This document shows positions 1 to 7,393 of a stretch of DNA of 64,000 nt, in pieces. A program made the position numbers and the translations under genes. Below the pieces are notes generated by a model. That model was not told where the DNA came from, made no database searches, and worked only from the letters and a program-made list of their open reading frames with translations. Source of the DNA: Paenibacillus flagellatus (GTDB taxonomy: Bacteria; Bacillota; Bacilli; Paenibacillales; NBRC-103111). Each line of letters opens with the position of its first letter. The first letter of the stretch is position 1. Location of the stretch: the NCBI RefSeq assembly GCF_003217775.1, contig NZ_QJVJ01000007.1:310001-374000 (forward strand). Reading direction: 5' to 3'.

Positions 1-2
1 AC

Positions 3-1106
3 GATCAGCTGCAAGCCGACGTCGAGGACGTCTGGAAGGCGCCGCACGGCCAGCACGTGCAAACCGTCAAAGTCGTCAAGGGCACGATTCGCAAAGGCGA
101 CCCCGTGCGTGCCGAAGTGCATGCGGGCAAACGCGACGACATCGTCAAAAACCATACGGCGACGCACCTGCTGCACAAGGCGCTGAAGGAGACGCTCGGC
201 GACCACGTCAACCAGGCGGGCTCGCTCGTCGAGCCGGACCGGCTGCGCTTCGACTTCTCGCACTTCGGCGCGATCAGCGCCGACGAGCTGGCGGAGATCG
301 AGCGGCGCGTCAACGAGCAGATTTGGAGACGGACGGGCGTGACGATCGAGCAGAAGCCGATCGCGGAAGCGAAGGCGATGGGCGCCATGGCGCTGTTCGG
401 CGAGAAGTACGGCGACGTCGTCCGCGTCGTGCAGGTCGGCACATACAGCATCGAGCTGTGCGGCGGCTGCCACGTGGGCAATACGGCCGAGATCGGGCTG
501 TTCAAAATCGTCAGCGAGAGCGGCATCGGCTCCGGCGTCCGCCGGATCGAGGCGGTGACCGGGCGGGGCGCGTACCTGTATCTCGACGGCCAGCTTCAGC
601 TGCTTCGCGAGGCGGCGTCTCTGCTCAAGTCGAACGTGCCGGACGTGCCGAAGCGCGTCGATGCAATGCTTGCCCAGATCAAGGAGCTGAACCGCGAGAA
701 CGAATCGCTGCGCGGCAAGCTGAGCGCGATCGAGGCCGGCTCGCTCGCCGACGGCGCGAAGACGGTCGCCGGCGTGACGCTGCTCGCGGCGAAGGTGAAC
801 GCGGGCGACATGGACTCGCTGCGCCATATCGTCGACCAGATGAAGGCGAAGCTCGGCTCGGCCGTCATCGTGCTCGGCGCGGTCAGCGACGACAAGGTGA
901 ACCTCGTCGCCGCGGTGACGCCGGACTTGGTGCAGCGCGGCTTCCACGCCGGCAAGCTGGTGAAGGAAGCGGCGGCCCGCTGCGGAGGCGGCGGGGGCGG
1001 ACGGCCGGACATGGCGCAAGCCGGCGGCAAGGAGCCGTCCAAGCTGGCCGAAGCGCTGCAGGCGGTCGAATCGCTCGTAGCCGACCAAGCCGGAACGGCG
1101 CGATAA
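3..1106 (+). CDS. alaS: Alanyl-tRNA synthetase, 3' part (5' end outside window)
   Basis: C-terminal part of alanyl-tRNA synthetase, which charges tRNA-Ala in the cytoplasm. The frame is open from base 3 with no start, so the gene begins upstream. Visible are the editing-domain metal site [11 protein letters not shown] and the CGGCHV motif that supplies the other ligands. These are followed by a coiled-coil linker and the C-Ala/DHHA1 domain with its glycine run and [10 protein letters not shown]. The catalytic domain is not in the window. It heads the conserved Bacillota order alaS-ireB-ruvX, as in Bacillus subtilis. A hairpin follows the stop codon, so transcription may partly end before ireB. 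Identification is secure. Confidence 0.97.
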   Translation, partial: DQLQADVEDVWKAPHGQHVQTVKVVKGTIRKGDPVRAEVHAGKRDDIVKNHTATHLLHKALKETLGDHVNQAGSLVEPDRLRFDFSHFGAISADELAEIERRVNEQIWRRTGVTIEQKPIAEAKAMGAMALFGEKYGDVVRVVQVGTYSIELCGGCHVGNTAEIGLFKIVSESGIGSGVRRIEAVTGRGAYLYLDGQLQLLREAASLLKSNVPDVPKRVDAMLAQIKELNRENESLRGKLSAIEAGSLADGAKTVAGVTLLAAKVNAGDMDSLRHIVDQMKAKLGSAVIVLGAVSDDKVNLVAAVTPDLVQRGFHAGKLVKEAAARCGGGGGGRPDMAQAGGKEPSKLAEALQAVESLVADQAGTAR

Positions 1107-1113
1107 AGCGAAT

Positions 1114-1147
1114 GTCGGACGGGCCGCGAATTTTTGGCCGGTCCGAC
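1114..1147 (+). terminator. Hairpin after alaS, possible weak terminator
   Basis: GTCGGACGGGCC at 1114-1125 pairs with GGCCGGTCCGAC at 1136-1147 with one mismatch and a 10-nt loop. The downstream T tract is interrupted (AGGAATTTTG), so it may only attenuate transcription into ireB. Confidence 0.45.
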
Positions 1148-1240
1148 AGGAATTTTGTCGCAGGCGGCGAATAAATAGATGTAAGGCGATGCCTAAATTT
1201 TTACAAATCGCGCTTTTCAGCAATCGGGGGTGTTCTGGTG

Positions 1241-1501
1241 ATGAATCCGATGGACAAAACGATGAAGTTCGACGTCAAAGCCGAAGGCGTGGAAACGTCG
1301 CCGAAGGAAGTCCTTCTGGCCGTATATGACGCCTTGCAGGAGAAAGGGTACAATCCGATCAACCAAATCGTCGGGTACCTGCTGTCCGGCGACCCTGCGT
1401 TCATACCCCGCCACAACAACGCGAGAAGCTTGATCCGCAAGCGGGAGCGGGACGAACTGATCGAGGAGCTCGTCCGCTTCTACTTGCAGCATCATAAATA
1501 A
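1241..1501 (+). CDS. ireB: IreB family regulatory phosphoprotein (UPF0297, YrzL)
   Basis: Small cytoplasmic protein of 86 residues. In Enterococcus the family member IreB is a substrate of the Ser/Thr kinase IreK and affects cephalosporin resistance. The sequence carries the family-wide block [20 protein letters not shown], then [14 protein letters not shown] and [14 protein letters not shown] 1241 is preferred to GTG 1238: GGGGGTG at 1226-1232 lies 8 nt before it, and the protein then aligns from residue 1 with the remembered start of B. subtilis YrzL. It sits between alaS and ruvX as usual. The role in this organism is inferred from the family. Confidence 0.93.
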   Translation: MNPMDKTMKFDVKAEGVETSPKEVLLAVYDALQEKGYNPINQIVGYLLSGDPAFIPRHNNARSLIRKRERDELIEELVRFYLQHHK

Positions 1502-1599
1502 CCGTCGGCCGGTGGAACGTTCCATCGGCTTCCGTGCTATGGGACCGGCTCCGCCCGGAGCCGGCCCGTAAGCGGCGGATACGGGATGGGAGACGTGCG

Positions 1600-2019
1600 A
1601 TGGGCCGAACGATGGGATTGGACTACGGGGACAAGACGATCGGAGTCGCGGTCAGCGACGCGTTCGGCTGGACGGCGCAGGGGATCGAGGTGATCCGGCG
1701 CCGCAAGCCCGAGGACGATCTGGACCGGCTTCGCGAGCTCGTCCGCGAATACGAGGTTTCCGAATTCGTGGTCGGTTTGCCGAAAAACATGAATAACACG
1801 ATCGGTCCGCGAGGAGAATTATGTATGGCGTTCGCGCGATCGTTGGAAGAAGCGATGCAGCTGCCCGTCAAGCTATGGGACGAACGGCTGTCGACGGTGT
1901 CCGCGCAGCGGACGCTGATCGAAGCCGACGTCAGCCGCAAGAAGCGCAAGCAGGTGATCGACAAGATGGCGGCCGCCATCATTTTGCAAAACTACTTGGA
2001 TTCCCAATCGAAAAGGTGA
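1600..2019 (+). CDS. ruvX: RuvX/YqgF family pre-16S rRNA nuclease, Holliday junction resolvase-like
   Basis: Protein of 139 residues in the RNase H-like YqgF/RuvX family, implicated in 16S rRNA 5' end maturation and also described as a Holliday-junction resolvase-like protein. Seen: N-terminal [15 protein letters not shown] with the first catalytic Asp, the [18 protein letters not shown] block, and [12 protein letters not shown] near the third acidic residue. Start ATG 1600 has GGGAG at 1588-1592, 7 nt upstream. The same frame is open further upstream, but those codons are arginine-rich and unlike the family. The stop is 8 nt before the next gene, so they are probably cotranscribed. Confidence 0.95.
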   Translation: MGRTMGLDYGDKTIGVAVSDAFGWTAQGIEVIRRRKPEDDLDRLRELVREYEVSEFVVGLPKNMNNTIGPRGELCMAFARSLEEAMQLPVKLWDERLSTVSAQRTLIEADVSRKKRKQVIDKMAAAIILQNYLDSQSKR

Positions 2020-2027
2020 GGTGTGTT

Positions 2028-2342
2028 ATGGCGAAGGAAGAGTTGAACACGGAAGAACCGGAAATCATCTACATCCCCGACGACGAGGGCAACGAGGAAG
2101 AGTTCGAGGTCATCATGAAGTTCGAGGTCGAATCCGGCCAGTTCCAGGGCAACAAGTACATGATGGTCGTGCCGGTAGAGACCGACGAAGCCGACGAGGA
2201 AACCGACGAGGTATACGCTTTCCGATACGAGGAGGACGGCGACGACCTCCAACTGTTCACGATCGATAACGAGGACGAGTGGAACGAGGTCGAGGAGACG
2301 TTCAACACGCTCGTCGCCGAGCTCGAAGAGGACGAAGCGTGA
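2028..2342 (+). CDS. DUF1292 family acidic protein (YrzB-like)
   Basis: Very acidic 104-residue protein of the DUF1292/YrzB family, whose function is unknown. Its pattern IIYIPDDEGNEEEFEVIMKF is followed by YAFRYEEDGDDLQLFTI and DEWNEVEETFNTL, typical of this family downstream of ruvX in Bacilli. ATG 2028 follows an AAAAGGTGAGG ribosome site. No signal peptide or membrane segment is visible. Its stop codon overlaps the next gene's start by 4 bases, indicating translational coupling. Confidence 0.9.
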   Translation: MAKEELNTEEPEIIYIPDDEGNEEEFEVIMKFEVESGQFQGNKYMMVVPVETDEADEETDEVYAFRYEEDGDDLQLFTIDNEDEWNEVEETFNTLVAELEEDEA

Positions 2343-2656
2343 GCGGCGGAGAGACGCGGGGCGGACCGGAGCAAGTCCGCCTGCTGCGCGACGCGTACGG
2401 CGACGACATCGTCCTGCTCGACGAGCAGGACGAGTCGGTGTCGCATCGGATATTGGCCGAACTCCGCCATGCCGGATCGATTTACGCCGTCCTGCAGTCG
2501 GAGGAGCTGAAGAAGGAGAAGGAAGTCGCCATCTTCAAAGTGTCCGTGCCGGAAGGCGGCGAGCCCGAGCTCGAGACGATCGAGGACGACGACGAGTGGG
2601 AGACGGTGGCGGAGCTGTACGACGAGATGGCGTTTCCGCTGCCGGAGAAGCCGTAA
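2339..2656 (+). CDS. Second DUF1292 family protein
   Basis: A 105-residue acidic protein that appears to be a divergent paralogue of the preceding gene. It has a hydrophobic strand pattern (VLLDEQDESVSHRILAEL, YAVLQ) and an acidic tail block DDDEWETVAELYDEM matching the DEWNEVEETFN region of its neighbour. The GTG start at 2339 overlaps the upstream stop as GTGA, with GAAGAGG at 2325-2331 as ribosome site. The first 17 residues or so are glycine and arginine rich. A terminator follows, so this is the last gene of the ireB-ruvX group. Function unknown. Confidence 0.85.
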   Translation: MSGGETRGGPEQVRLLRDAYGDDIVLLDEQDESVSHRILAELRHAGSIYAVLQSEELKKEKEVAIFKVSVPEGGEPELETIEDDDEWETVAELYDEMAFPLPEKP

Positions 2657-2703
2657 GCCGGCGCCCGCCCGATAAGGGCGGGGCCGGCTGCGGCGTTAAT
2701 TCG

Positions 2704-2729
2704 GGCGGCTGACGGACCGCCTTTTTTTT
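2704..2729 (+). terminator. Rho-independent terminator
   Basis: GGCGG at 2704-2708 pairs with CCGCC at 2717-2721, followed directly by eight T (2722-2729). A larger GC hairpin (CCCGCCC GATAA GGGCGGG) lies just upstream at about 2663-2690. It ends the ireB-ruvX-DUF1292 unit. Confidence 0.85.
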
Positions 2730-2792
2730 CGTTCGGCCGTCCGTGCCGCGGACGAGCCCGAGCGCGTTATTCGACAGGGGAGAGGAACGAGA

Positions 2793-3845
2793 TTGAAACG
2801 AATCGCTTTGTGGACGATTCTGAGCGTGCTGCTCGTCTTGGTGCTGGCCGGCGCGGGGACGGCGGCGTACGTCGCCTACGCGCTCAAGCCGCCCGAGGCG
2901 AAGCCGGGGAGCGTGCGCATCAACGTATCCCCCGGACTCGGCTCCGGACAAATCGCCAAGCTGCTCGAGGCGAACGGACTGATCCGCGACGCGAAGGTGT
3001 TCCGGTATTATTTGGTTTATAAAAAAGAAGGCGGCCGGTTTCAAGCCGGCGAATACGAGATGACGCCCGGCATGGAGCTGGACGCGATCATCGCCAAGCT
3101 GAACGACGGCGACACCGTTCGCCGGGAAACGCTGCGCTTCACGATTCCGGAAGGCTTTACGGTCATGCAGGTTGCCGACAAGCTGTCGGAGCAGCCGGGC
3201 TTCGACCGAAAGACGTTTCTCGAGCTGGCGGAAAGCAGAGAGCCGTTCGGCTCCGTCAAATGGGTGGCCGACATTCCGGACGATCCCCGGCTGCGCCACC
3301 GGCTGGAGGGGTATTTGTTCCCCGAGACGTACGAGCTGAAGAAGGAGAGCACGGCGAAGGACATCGTCATGCGCATGGTGTCGGAAATCGACCGGAAGCT
3401 CGCCGATCTGCCCGCCGATTGGCCGGACAAGCTGAAGCAAAGCGGTCTGACGTTCCATCAGATCATGACCGTCGCGTCGCTCATCGAGCGAGAGGTCGTC
3501 GTCGACGAGGAGCGTCCGGTCGTCGCAAGCGTCATTTACAACCGGCTGAAGGCCGGCATGAAGCTGCAGATCGATGCGACGGTGCAGTACGTACTCGACA
3601 AGCCGAAGGAGAGGCTGTTCGAAAAAGATTTGCAAATCGACAGTCCGTACAACACGTACAAAATCGCCGGTTTGCCGCCCGGGCCGATCGCCAGTCCGAG
3701 CTTGAAGTCGATCCGGGCGGCTCTATACCCGGCCCAGACCAACTATTTGTTCTACGTGACGAAGAGCGACGGGACGCAATCGCACCAGTTCGCCGAAACG
3801 TACGCGCAGCATTTGAAAAATATCGAGGACAGCAAGAAGAGGTGA
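2793..3845 (+). CDS. mltG: Endolytic murein transglycosylase MltG (YceG-like)
   Basis: Membrane-anchored lytic transglycosylase of 350 residues that cleaves nascent peptidoglycan strands and so limits glycan length. One N-terminal membrane helix (about 5-31) precedes a LysM-like region and the YceG catalytic domain. The catalytic Glu is most likely E232 in ASLIEREVV, followed by the family blocks VIYNRLKAGMKLQIDATVQY and SPYNTYKIAGLPPGPIASPS. The start is TTG 2793, supported by GGGGAGAGG at 2777-2785. It is 9 nt upstream of the first U32 gene. In B. subtilis (yrrL-yrrM-yrrN-yrrO) a methyltransferase lies between, which is absent here. Confidence 0.95.
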   Translation: MKRIALWTILSVLLVLVLAGAGTAAYVAYALKPPEAKPGSVRINVSPGLGSGQIAKLLEANGLIRDAKVFRYYLVYKKEGGRFQAGEYEMTPGMELDAIIAKLNDGDTVRRETLRFTIPEGFTVMQVADKLSEQPGFDRKTFLELAESREPFGSVKWVADIPDDPRLRHRLEGYLFPETYELKKESTAKDIVMRMVSEIDRKLADLPADWPDKLKQSGLTFHQIMTVASLIEREVVVDEERPVVASVIYNRLKAGMKLQIDATVQYVLDKPKERLFEKDLQIDSPYNTYKIAGLPPGPIASPSLKSIRAALYPAQTNYLFYVTKSDGTQSHQFAETYAQHLKNIEDSKKR

Positions 3846-3854
3846 CGCGAAGCG

Positions 3855-4829
3855 ATGAACGACACAACGGAACGACCGGACCAAACGGCGGGAGGCGGGT
3901 TCCGCAAGCCGGAGCTGCTCGTCAGCGCCGGGTCGATCGAGGAGATCGCCGCATTGGCCGATGCCGGCGCCGATGCGTTCAACATCGGGGAACAGCGGTT
4001 CGGGATGCGCCTGCCCGGCGACATTCCGGCCGACAAGATCGCGGAAGCGATTCAGGTTGCGCACGGCAAAGGAGCGAAAGCGTACGTCGTGTGCAACGGC
4101 ATTTTGCATAACGAGGTGCTGCCGGCATTGCCCGGCTATTTGAAGCTGCTCGCGGACGCGGGGGCGGACGGCGTCGTCTTCGGCGACCCGGCGGTGCTCG
4201 TCGCGATGCGGCAGGCCGGCGTCAAGCTGCCGCTTCATTGGAACGCGGAGATGACGTCGACGAACTATGTGACGGCCAACTATTGGGTGAGCAAAGGGGC
4301 GACGCGCGTCTTCCTGGCGCGGGAGCTCAATATGGACGAGGTTGCGGAAATCAAACGGCATGTCCGGGCCGAAGTGCAAGTCCAGGTGCACGGCATGACG
4401 AACATTTACCATTCCAAGCGGGCGCTGCTGACGAACTATTGGGAGCATCAAGGGCAGAATCCGATCGGGGAGCAGCTTGATGCGGGCCGGAGGCTTTTTC
4501 TGGTCGAGGAAGAGCGCAAGGAAGAGAAATATCCCGTCTACGAGGACGCGAGCGGCACGCACGTCATGAGCGCCGACGACGTCTGCATGCTGGAAAGCTT
4601 GCACGAGCTCATGGAGGCGGGCATCGACAGCTTCCGCATCGAGGGTCTGCTCAAGCCGCTCGCTTACAACGAAATGGTCGTCCGCTGCTACCGGAAGGCG
4701 ATCGACGCGTACGCCGCCGATCCGAAAGGCTATTCGTTCGACGACGAGTGGCTGACGCCGATCCGCGAGCTGCAGGACCCGGACCGGGAGCTGTCGTTCG
4801 GCTTTTTTTACAAGGAGCAGGTGTATTGA
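3855..4829 (+). CDS. trhP1: Peptidase U32 family protein, TrhP1/YrrN-type tRNA hydroxylation factor
   Basis: U32-family protein of 324 residues. In B. subtilis YrrN and YrrO (TrhP1, TrhP2) support prephenate-dependent hydroxylation of uridine 34 in tRNA. Seen: PELLVSAGSIEEIAALADAGADAFNIG at the start of the barrel, then VQVHGMTNIYHSKRALLTNYW. There the U32 signature region lacks the cysteines found in the downstream partner, which is normal for the YrrN branch. It also has FRIEGLLKP near the C-terminus. ATG 3855 follows mltG by 9 nt, within one operon. Protease activity should not be assumed despite the family name. Confidence 0.88.
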   Translation: MNDTTERPDQTAGGGFRKPELLVSAGSIEEIAALADAGADAFNIGEQRFGMRLPGDIPADKIAEAIQVAHGKGAKAYVVCNGILHNEVLPALPGYLKLLADAGADGVVFGDPAVLVAMRQAGVKLPLHWNAEMTSTNYVTANYWVSKGATRVFLARELNMDEVAEIKRHVRAEVQVQVHGMTNIYHSKRALLTNYWEHQGQNPIGEQLDAGRRLFLVEEERKEEKYPVYEDASGTHVMSADDVCMLESLHELMEAGIDSFRIEGLLKPLAYNEMVVRCYRKAIDAYAADPKGYSFDDEWLTPIRELQDPDRELSFGFFYKEQVY

Positions 4830-4884
4830 ACCGACTCCCCGACATCACGAGAATGGAACCGGCTTATAGAGAGGTGGAATCAAC

Positions 4885-6225
4885 ATGACGAAACGGGTGG
4901 AGCACGCCGTCCCGACGAAGCTGAAGACCGGCCAGAAGCCCGAGCTGCTCGCGCCGGGAGGAAGCTTGGAGAAGCTGAAGTTCGCGATCCATTACGGGGC
5001 GGACGCGGTCTATATCGGCGGGCAAAAATACGGGCTGCGCTCGAATGCGGACAATTTCACGTTCGAGGAAATGCGCGAGGCGGTCGAATTCGCCGACCGG
5101 TACGGGGCGAAGGTATTCGTCGCGGCCAACATTTATGCGCACAACGAAGATATCGATGGCATCGCGGATTACTTGCGCAGCTTGCAGGAGGCGGGCATCG
5201 CGGCGATCATCGTCGCCGATCCGGCCATTATCGAGACGTGCAAGCGGGTCGCGCCGAAGCTGGAAATCCATTTGAGCACGCAGCAGTCGACGGTCAACTG
5301 GCAGGCGGTGCAGTTTTGGAAGGAAGAGGGCGTCCATCGGGTCGTCCTGGCGCGCGAAGCGACGATGGAGGAAATTCACGAGATCAAGCGCAACGTCGAC
5401 ATCGAGATCGAGACGTTCGTCCACGGCGCGATGTGCAGCTCGTACTCGGGCCGCTGCGTGCTGTCGAACCATTTCACCGACCGCGATTCGAACCGCGGCG
5501 GCTGCTGCCAATCGTGCCGCTGGAAGTACGATCTGTTCGAGGACGGCGACGTCGAAATCGAGCAGCTCGTCTCCGAGGAGGAGGCCGAGGCCGACGGCAC
5601 GGTGCGGCGGTTCAAGGAAGGCATGAAGGGCGTGCCGCTGTTCCCGGGCGACGACCCGTTTATGATGAGCGCCAAAGATTTATGCATGATCGAGCACATT
5701 CCGGAGATGATCCGCTCCGGCGTCGAAAGCTTCAAAATCGAAGGCCGGATGAAAAGCATCCATTACGTGGCGACGGTCGTGAACGCGTACCGCCAGGCGA
5801 TCGACGCGTATTACGAGGACCCGGACAACTACGAGCTGAAGGAAGAATGGCTGCAGGAAATTTACAAGGCGGCGAACCGTCCGCTCAACACCGGCTTTTT
5901 CTTCGACGCGCCGGGTCCCGAGGACCATATCTTCGGTCCCGAGGACAAGCGGATCGATTACGATTTCGCCGGGCTCGTCGTCAGCTACGACGAGGCGACG
6001 GGAATCGCGACGGTGCAGCAGCGCAACCATTTCAAGCCGGGCCAGGACGTCGAGTTTTTCGGCCCGGGCGGGACGTTTTTCAAGCAGCGGGTCGGCGAGC
6101 TGACCGACGAGGAAGGAAACGCGCTCGACGCCGCACGGCATCCGCTGCAGCTCGTCCGGTTCAAGGTCGACCGTCCGGTCAAGCCGATGGACATGATGCG
6201 CAAGCAGGTCGGGAAGAAGAAGTAA
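4885..6225 (+). CDS. trhP2: Peptidase U32 family protein, TrhP2/YrrO-type tRNA hydroxylation factor
   Basis: Second U32 protein, 446 residues, with the full U32 signature ETFVHGAMCSSYSGRCVLS and the Cys-rich GGCCQSCRWKYDLF that is thought to bind an iron-sulfur cluster. FKIEGRMKSIHYVATVVNAYR and a C-terminal beta-rich region of about 90 residues follow. It probably works with the preceding gene in forming 5-hydroxyuridine at the tRNA wobble position. A GAGAGGTGG ribosome site precedes ATG 4885. A strong terminator follows the stop, closing the mltG operon. The neighbouring genes udk and greA known from B. subtilis are absent here. Confidence 0.92.
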   Translation: MTKRVEHAVPTKLKTGQKPELLAPGGSLEKLKFAIHYGADAVYIGGQKYGLRSNADNFTFEEMREAVEFADRYGAKVFVAANIYAHNEDIDGIADYLRSLQEAGIAAIIVADPAIIETCKRVAPKLEIHLSTQQSTVNWQAVQFWKEEGVHRVVLAREATMEEIHEIKRNVDIEIETFVHGAMCSSYSGRCVLSNHFTDRDSNRGGCCQSCRWKYDLFEDGDVEIEQLVSEEEAEADGTVRRFKEGMKGVPLFPGDDPFMMSAKDLCMIEHIPEMIRSGVESFKIEGRMKSIHYVATVVNAYRQAIDAYYEDPDNYELKEEWLQEIYKAANRPLNTGFFFDAPGPEDHIFGPEDKRIDYDFAGLVVSYDEATGIATVQQRNHFKPGQDVEFFGPGGTFFKQRVGELTDEEGNALDAARHPLQLVRFKVDRPVKPMDMMRKQVGKKK

Positions 6226-6240
6226 GGCGAACGAAGCGAA

Positions 6241-6266
6241 GGGGAGACGAGGCGTCTCTCCTTTTT
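6241..6266 (+). terminator. Rho-independent terminator after trhP2
   Basis: Nine-pair stem (one G-T): GGGGAGACG at 6241-6249 with CGTCTCTCC at 6253-6261, 3-nt loop, then TTTTT. Confidence 0.88.
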
Positions 6267-6370
6267 CTTGTTGTTGTTTGCGTGGGAGTGGGTACGCCGT
6301 TCGATTCGTACGACGAGGACGGCGCCGGAGTCCGCTCCGTGCCCCGTAGCGCTCTCCGCTTCGGTCTTTG

Positions 6371-6553
6371 TTGGATTTCATCCAATGGATTGGACGATTT
6401 GGCGCGAATGGGGAGCCGCCATTGGAAATGATCCAACAGAATCGCATCCGTATGCGTTCGATAGGACGTTTTTCCGGCATATCGGTTGGATAAAATCCAA
6501 CGGCAGGTCGGGCTTGGCTTCTTCCCGAGGCTCCGCTATTGGATGAAATCCAA
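6371..6553 (+). repeat. Array of four 15-bp palindromes TTGGA-N5-TCCAA (cluster 1)
   Basis: Four copies: 6371-6385 TTGGATTTCATCCAA, 6422-6436 TTGGAAATGATCCAA, 6486-6500 TTGGATAAAATCCAA, 6539-6553 TTGGATGAAATCCAA. Start-to-start distances are 51, 64 and 53 bp, close to 5, 6 and 5 turns of B-DNA. Only the palindrome is conserved; the 36-49 bp between copies are unrelated. The array lies in the gene-free stretch 6267-6633 between the trhP2 terminator and the terminator of a reverse-strand gene. No open frame through it is convincing. A second array is at 37765-37933. Confidence 0.85.
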
Positions 6554-6633
6554 TGAACGGGAGAGATAGACGGACAAGTTAGGTTGCCCGGCCTGCGATC
6601 CGGCGGGGTGGGTTCGAGTCGCGGACCATCGGC

Positions 6634-6664
6634 AAAAAAGAGCGGACCGACTTCAGTCCGCTCT
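6634..6664 (-). terminator. Rho-independent terminator of the coiled-coil gene
   Basis: On the minus strand AGAGCGGAC (6664-6656) pairs with GTCCGCTCT (6647-6639), with an 8-nt loop and a run of T opposite 6639-6634. It lies 15 bp beyond the stop of the reverse-strand gene. Confidence 0.88.
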
Positions 6665-6678
6665 CGATCTATTTTCGT

Positions 6679-7146
6679 TTATAGAGCAAGCACGCGCTTG
6701 ATCAATTTAATGTCCACATCCTGCTCGATCATCTGCTTTCGCAGCTCGACTAAAGGAGACTGCAACTCGCTGGCACTGGCTGTTTGCTCTTCGACATAGC
6801 CCAGCTTCTTTTTGACGTCGGCGATATCCCGCTGCACGAAAGCGAGCTTCGTCTCCAACGTATCGAAGCGGCTGTTCATTTCCCCTTTCATCGATTGCAT
6901 GTCGGTTTGAAGCGCGACGATGTCGCCCTTCATCGAGGATATGTCGCCTTTCATGGCCACCATGTCGTCTTTCATCGCTTGCATGTCGCCTTTGAGCGAC
7001 TGCACGTCGTCTTTCATCGCTTGCATGTCGCCTTTGAGCGACTGCACGTCGTCTTTCATCGCTTGCATATCGCCTTTGAGCGACTGCACATCGTCTTTCA
7101 TCGACTTCACTTCGGACAAAATTAACTTAAGCAGCTGTTCGCTCAC
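6679..7146 (-). CDS. Repetitive coiled-coil protein, function unknown
   Basis: Predicted protein of 155 residues that is almost entirely alpha-helical coiled coil. It starts SEQLLKLILSEVKSMKDDV and then repeats the 14-residue unit SLKGDMQAMKDDVQ (two heptads) several times, with later degenerate copies such as AMKGDISSMKGD. The C-terminal part (DVKKKLGYVEEQ) is less repetitive. There is no signal peptide or membrane helix. GTG 7146 has AAGGGGGG a few bases upstream. It has its own terminator and points against its neighbours, so it looks like an inserted single-gene unit. A role as oligomeric scaffold is possible, but nothing in the sequence fixes it. Confidence 0.75.
   Translation of the reverse strand: MSEQLLKLILSEVKSMKDDVQSLKGDMQAMKDDVQSLKGDMQAMKDDVQSLKGDMQAMKDDMVAMKGDISSMKGDIVALQTDMQSMKGEMNSRFDTLETKLAFVQRDIADVKKKLGYVEEQTASASELQSPLVELRKQMIEQDVDIKLIKRVLAL
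6964..7105 (-). repeat. 42-bp in-frame tandem repeat inside the coiled-coil gene
   Basis: The phrase GTCGTCTTTCATCGCTTGCA and its followers recur with starts at 6964, 7006 and 7048, plus a near copy at 7090, a strict 42-bp period. Each unit encodes 14 residues. Near-identical units suggest recent slippage expansion, so length may vary between strains. Confidence 0.88.
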
Positions 7147-7393
7147 GGGAACCCCCCTTGTCGAATCGAGGAACTTGCGGTGACGGATTCGCTAGGTTTC
7201 GTGCGGCGAACGCCGCACCCTCTTTTCTAAATACTACCATATTCGTCCGTATTCTCGCCATATGATTTCGAAGATTCGAAGGTTGATAGACTCGCGTCAT
7301 GATCGCCGGCGGACGTTTGTTTGTACCCTCCCTTCCTTGTCGATACTGGTACGTAATGAATAGAATTCGACATTGCAAAGAGGGATGGTCGTC

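Noticed and set aside
6588-6625. tRNA-like stretch containing GGTTCGAGTC followed by GGACCA
   Set aside because: The T-loop-like motif is present, but the flanking bases do not form a T stem and no anticodon or acceptor arm can be drawn.
7201-7218. Perfect hairpin GTGCGGCG-AA-CGCCGCAC as a terminator
   Set aside because: No gene ends toward it and the following T-rich part (CCTCTTTTCT) is weak. It is probably an incidental palindrome between divergent genes.
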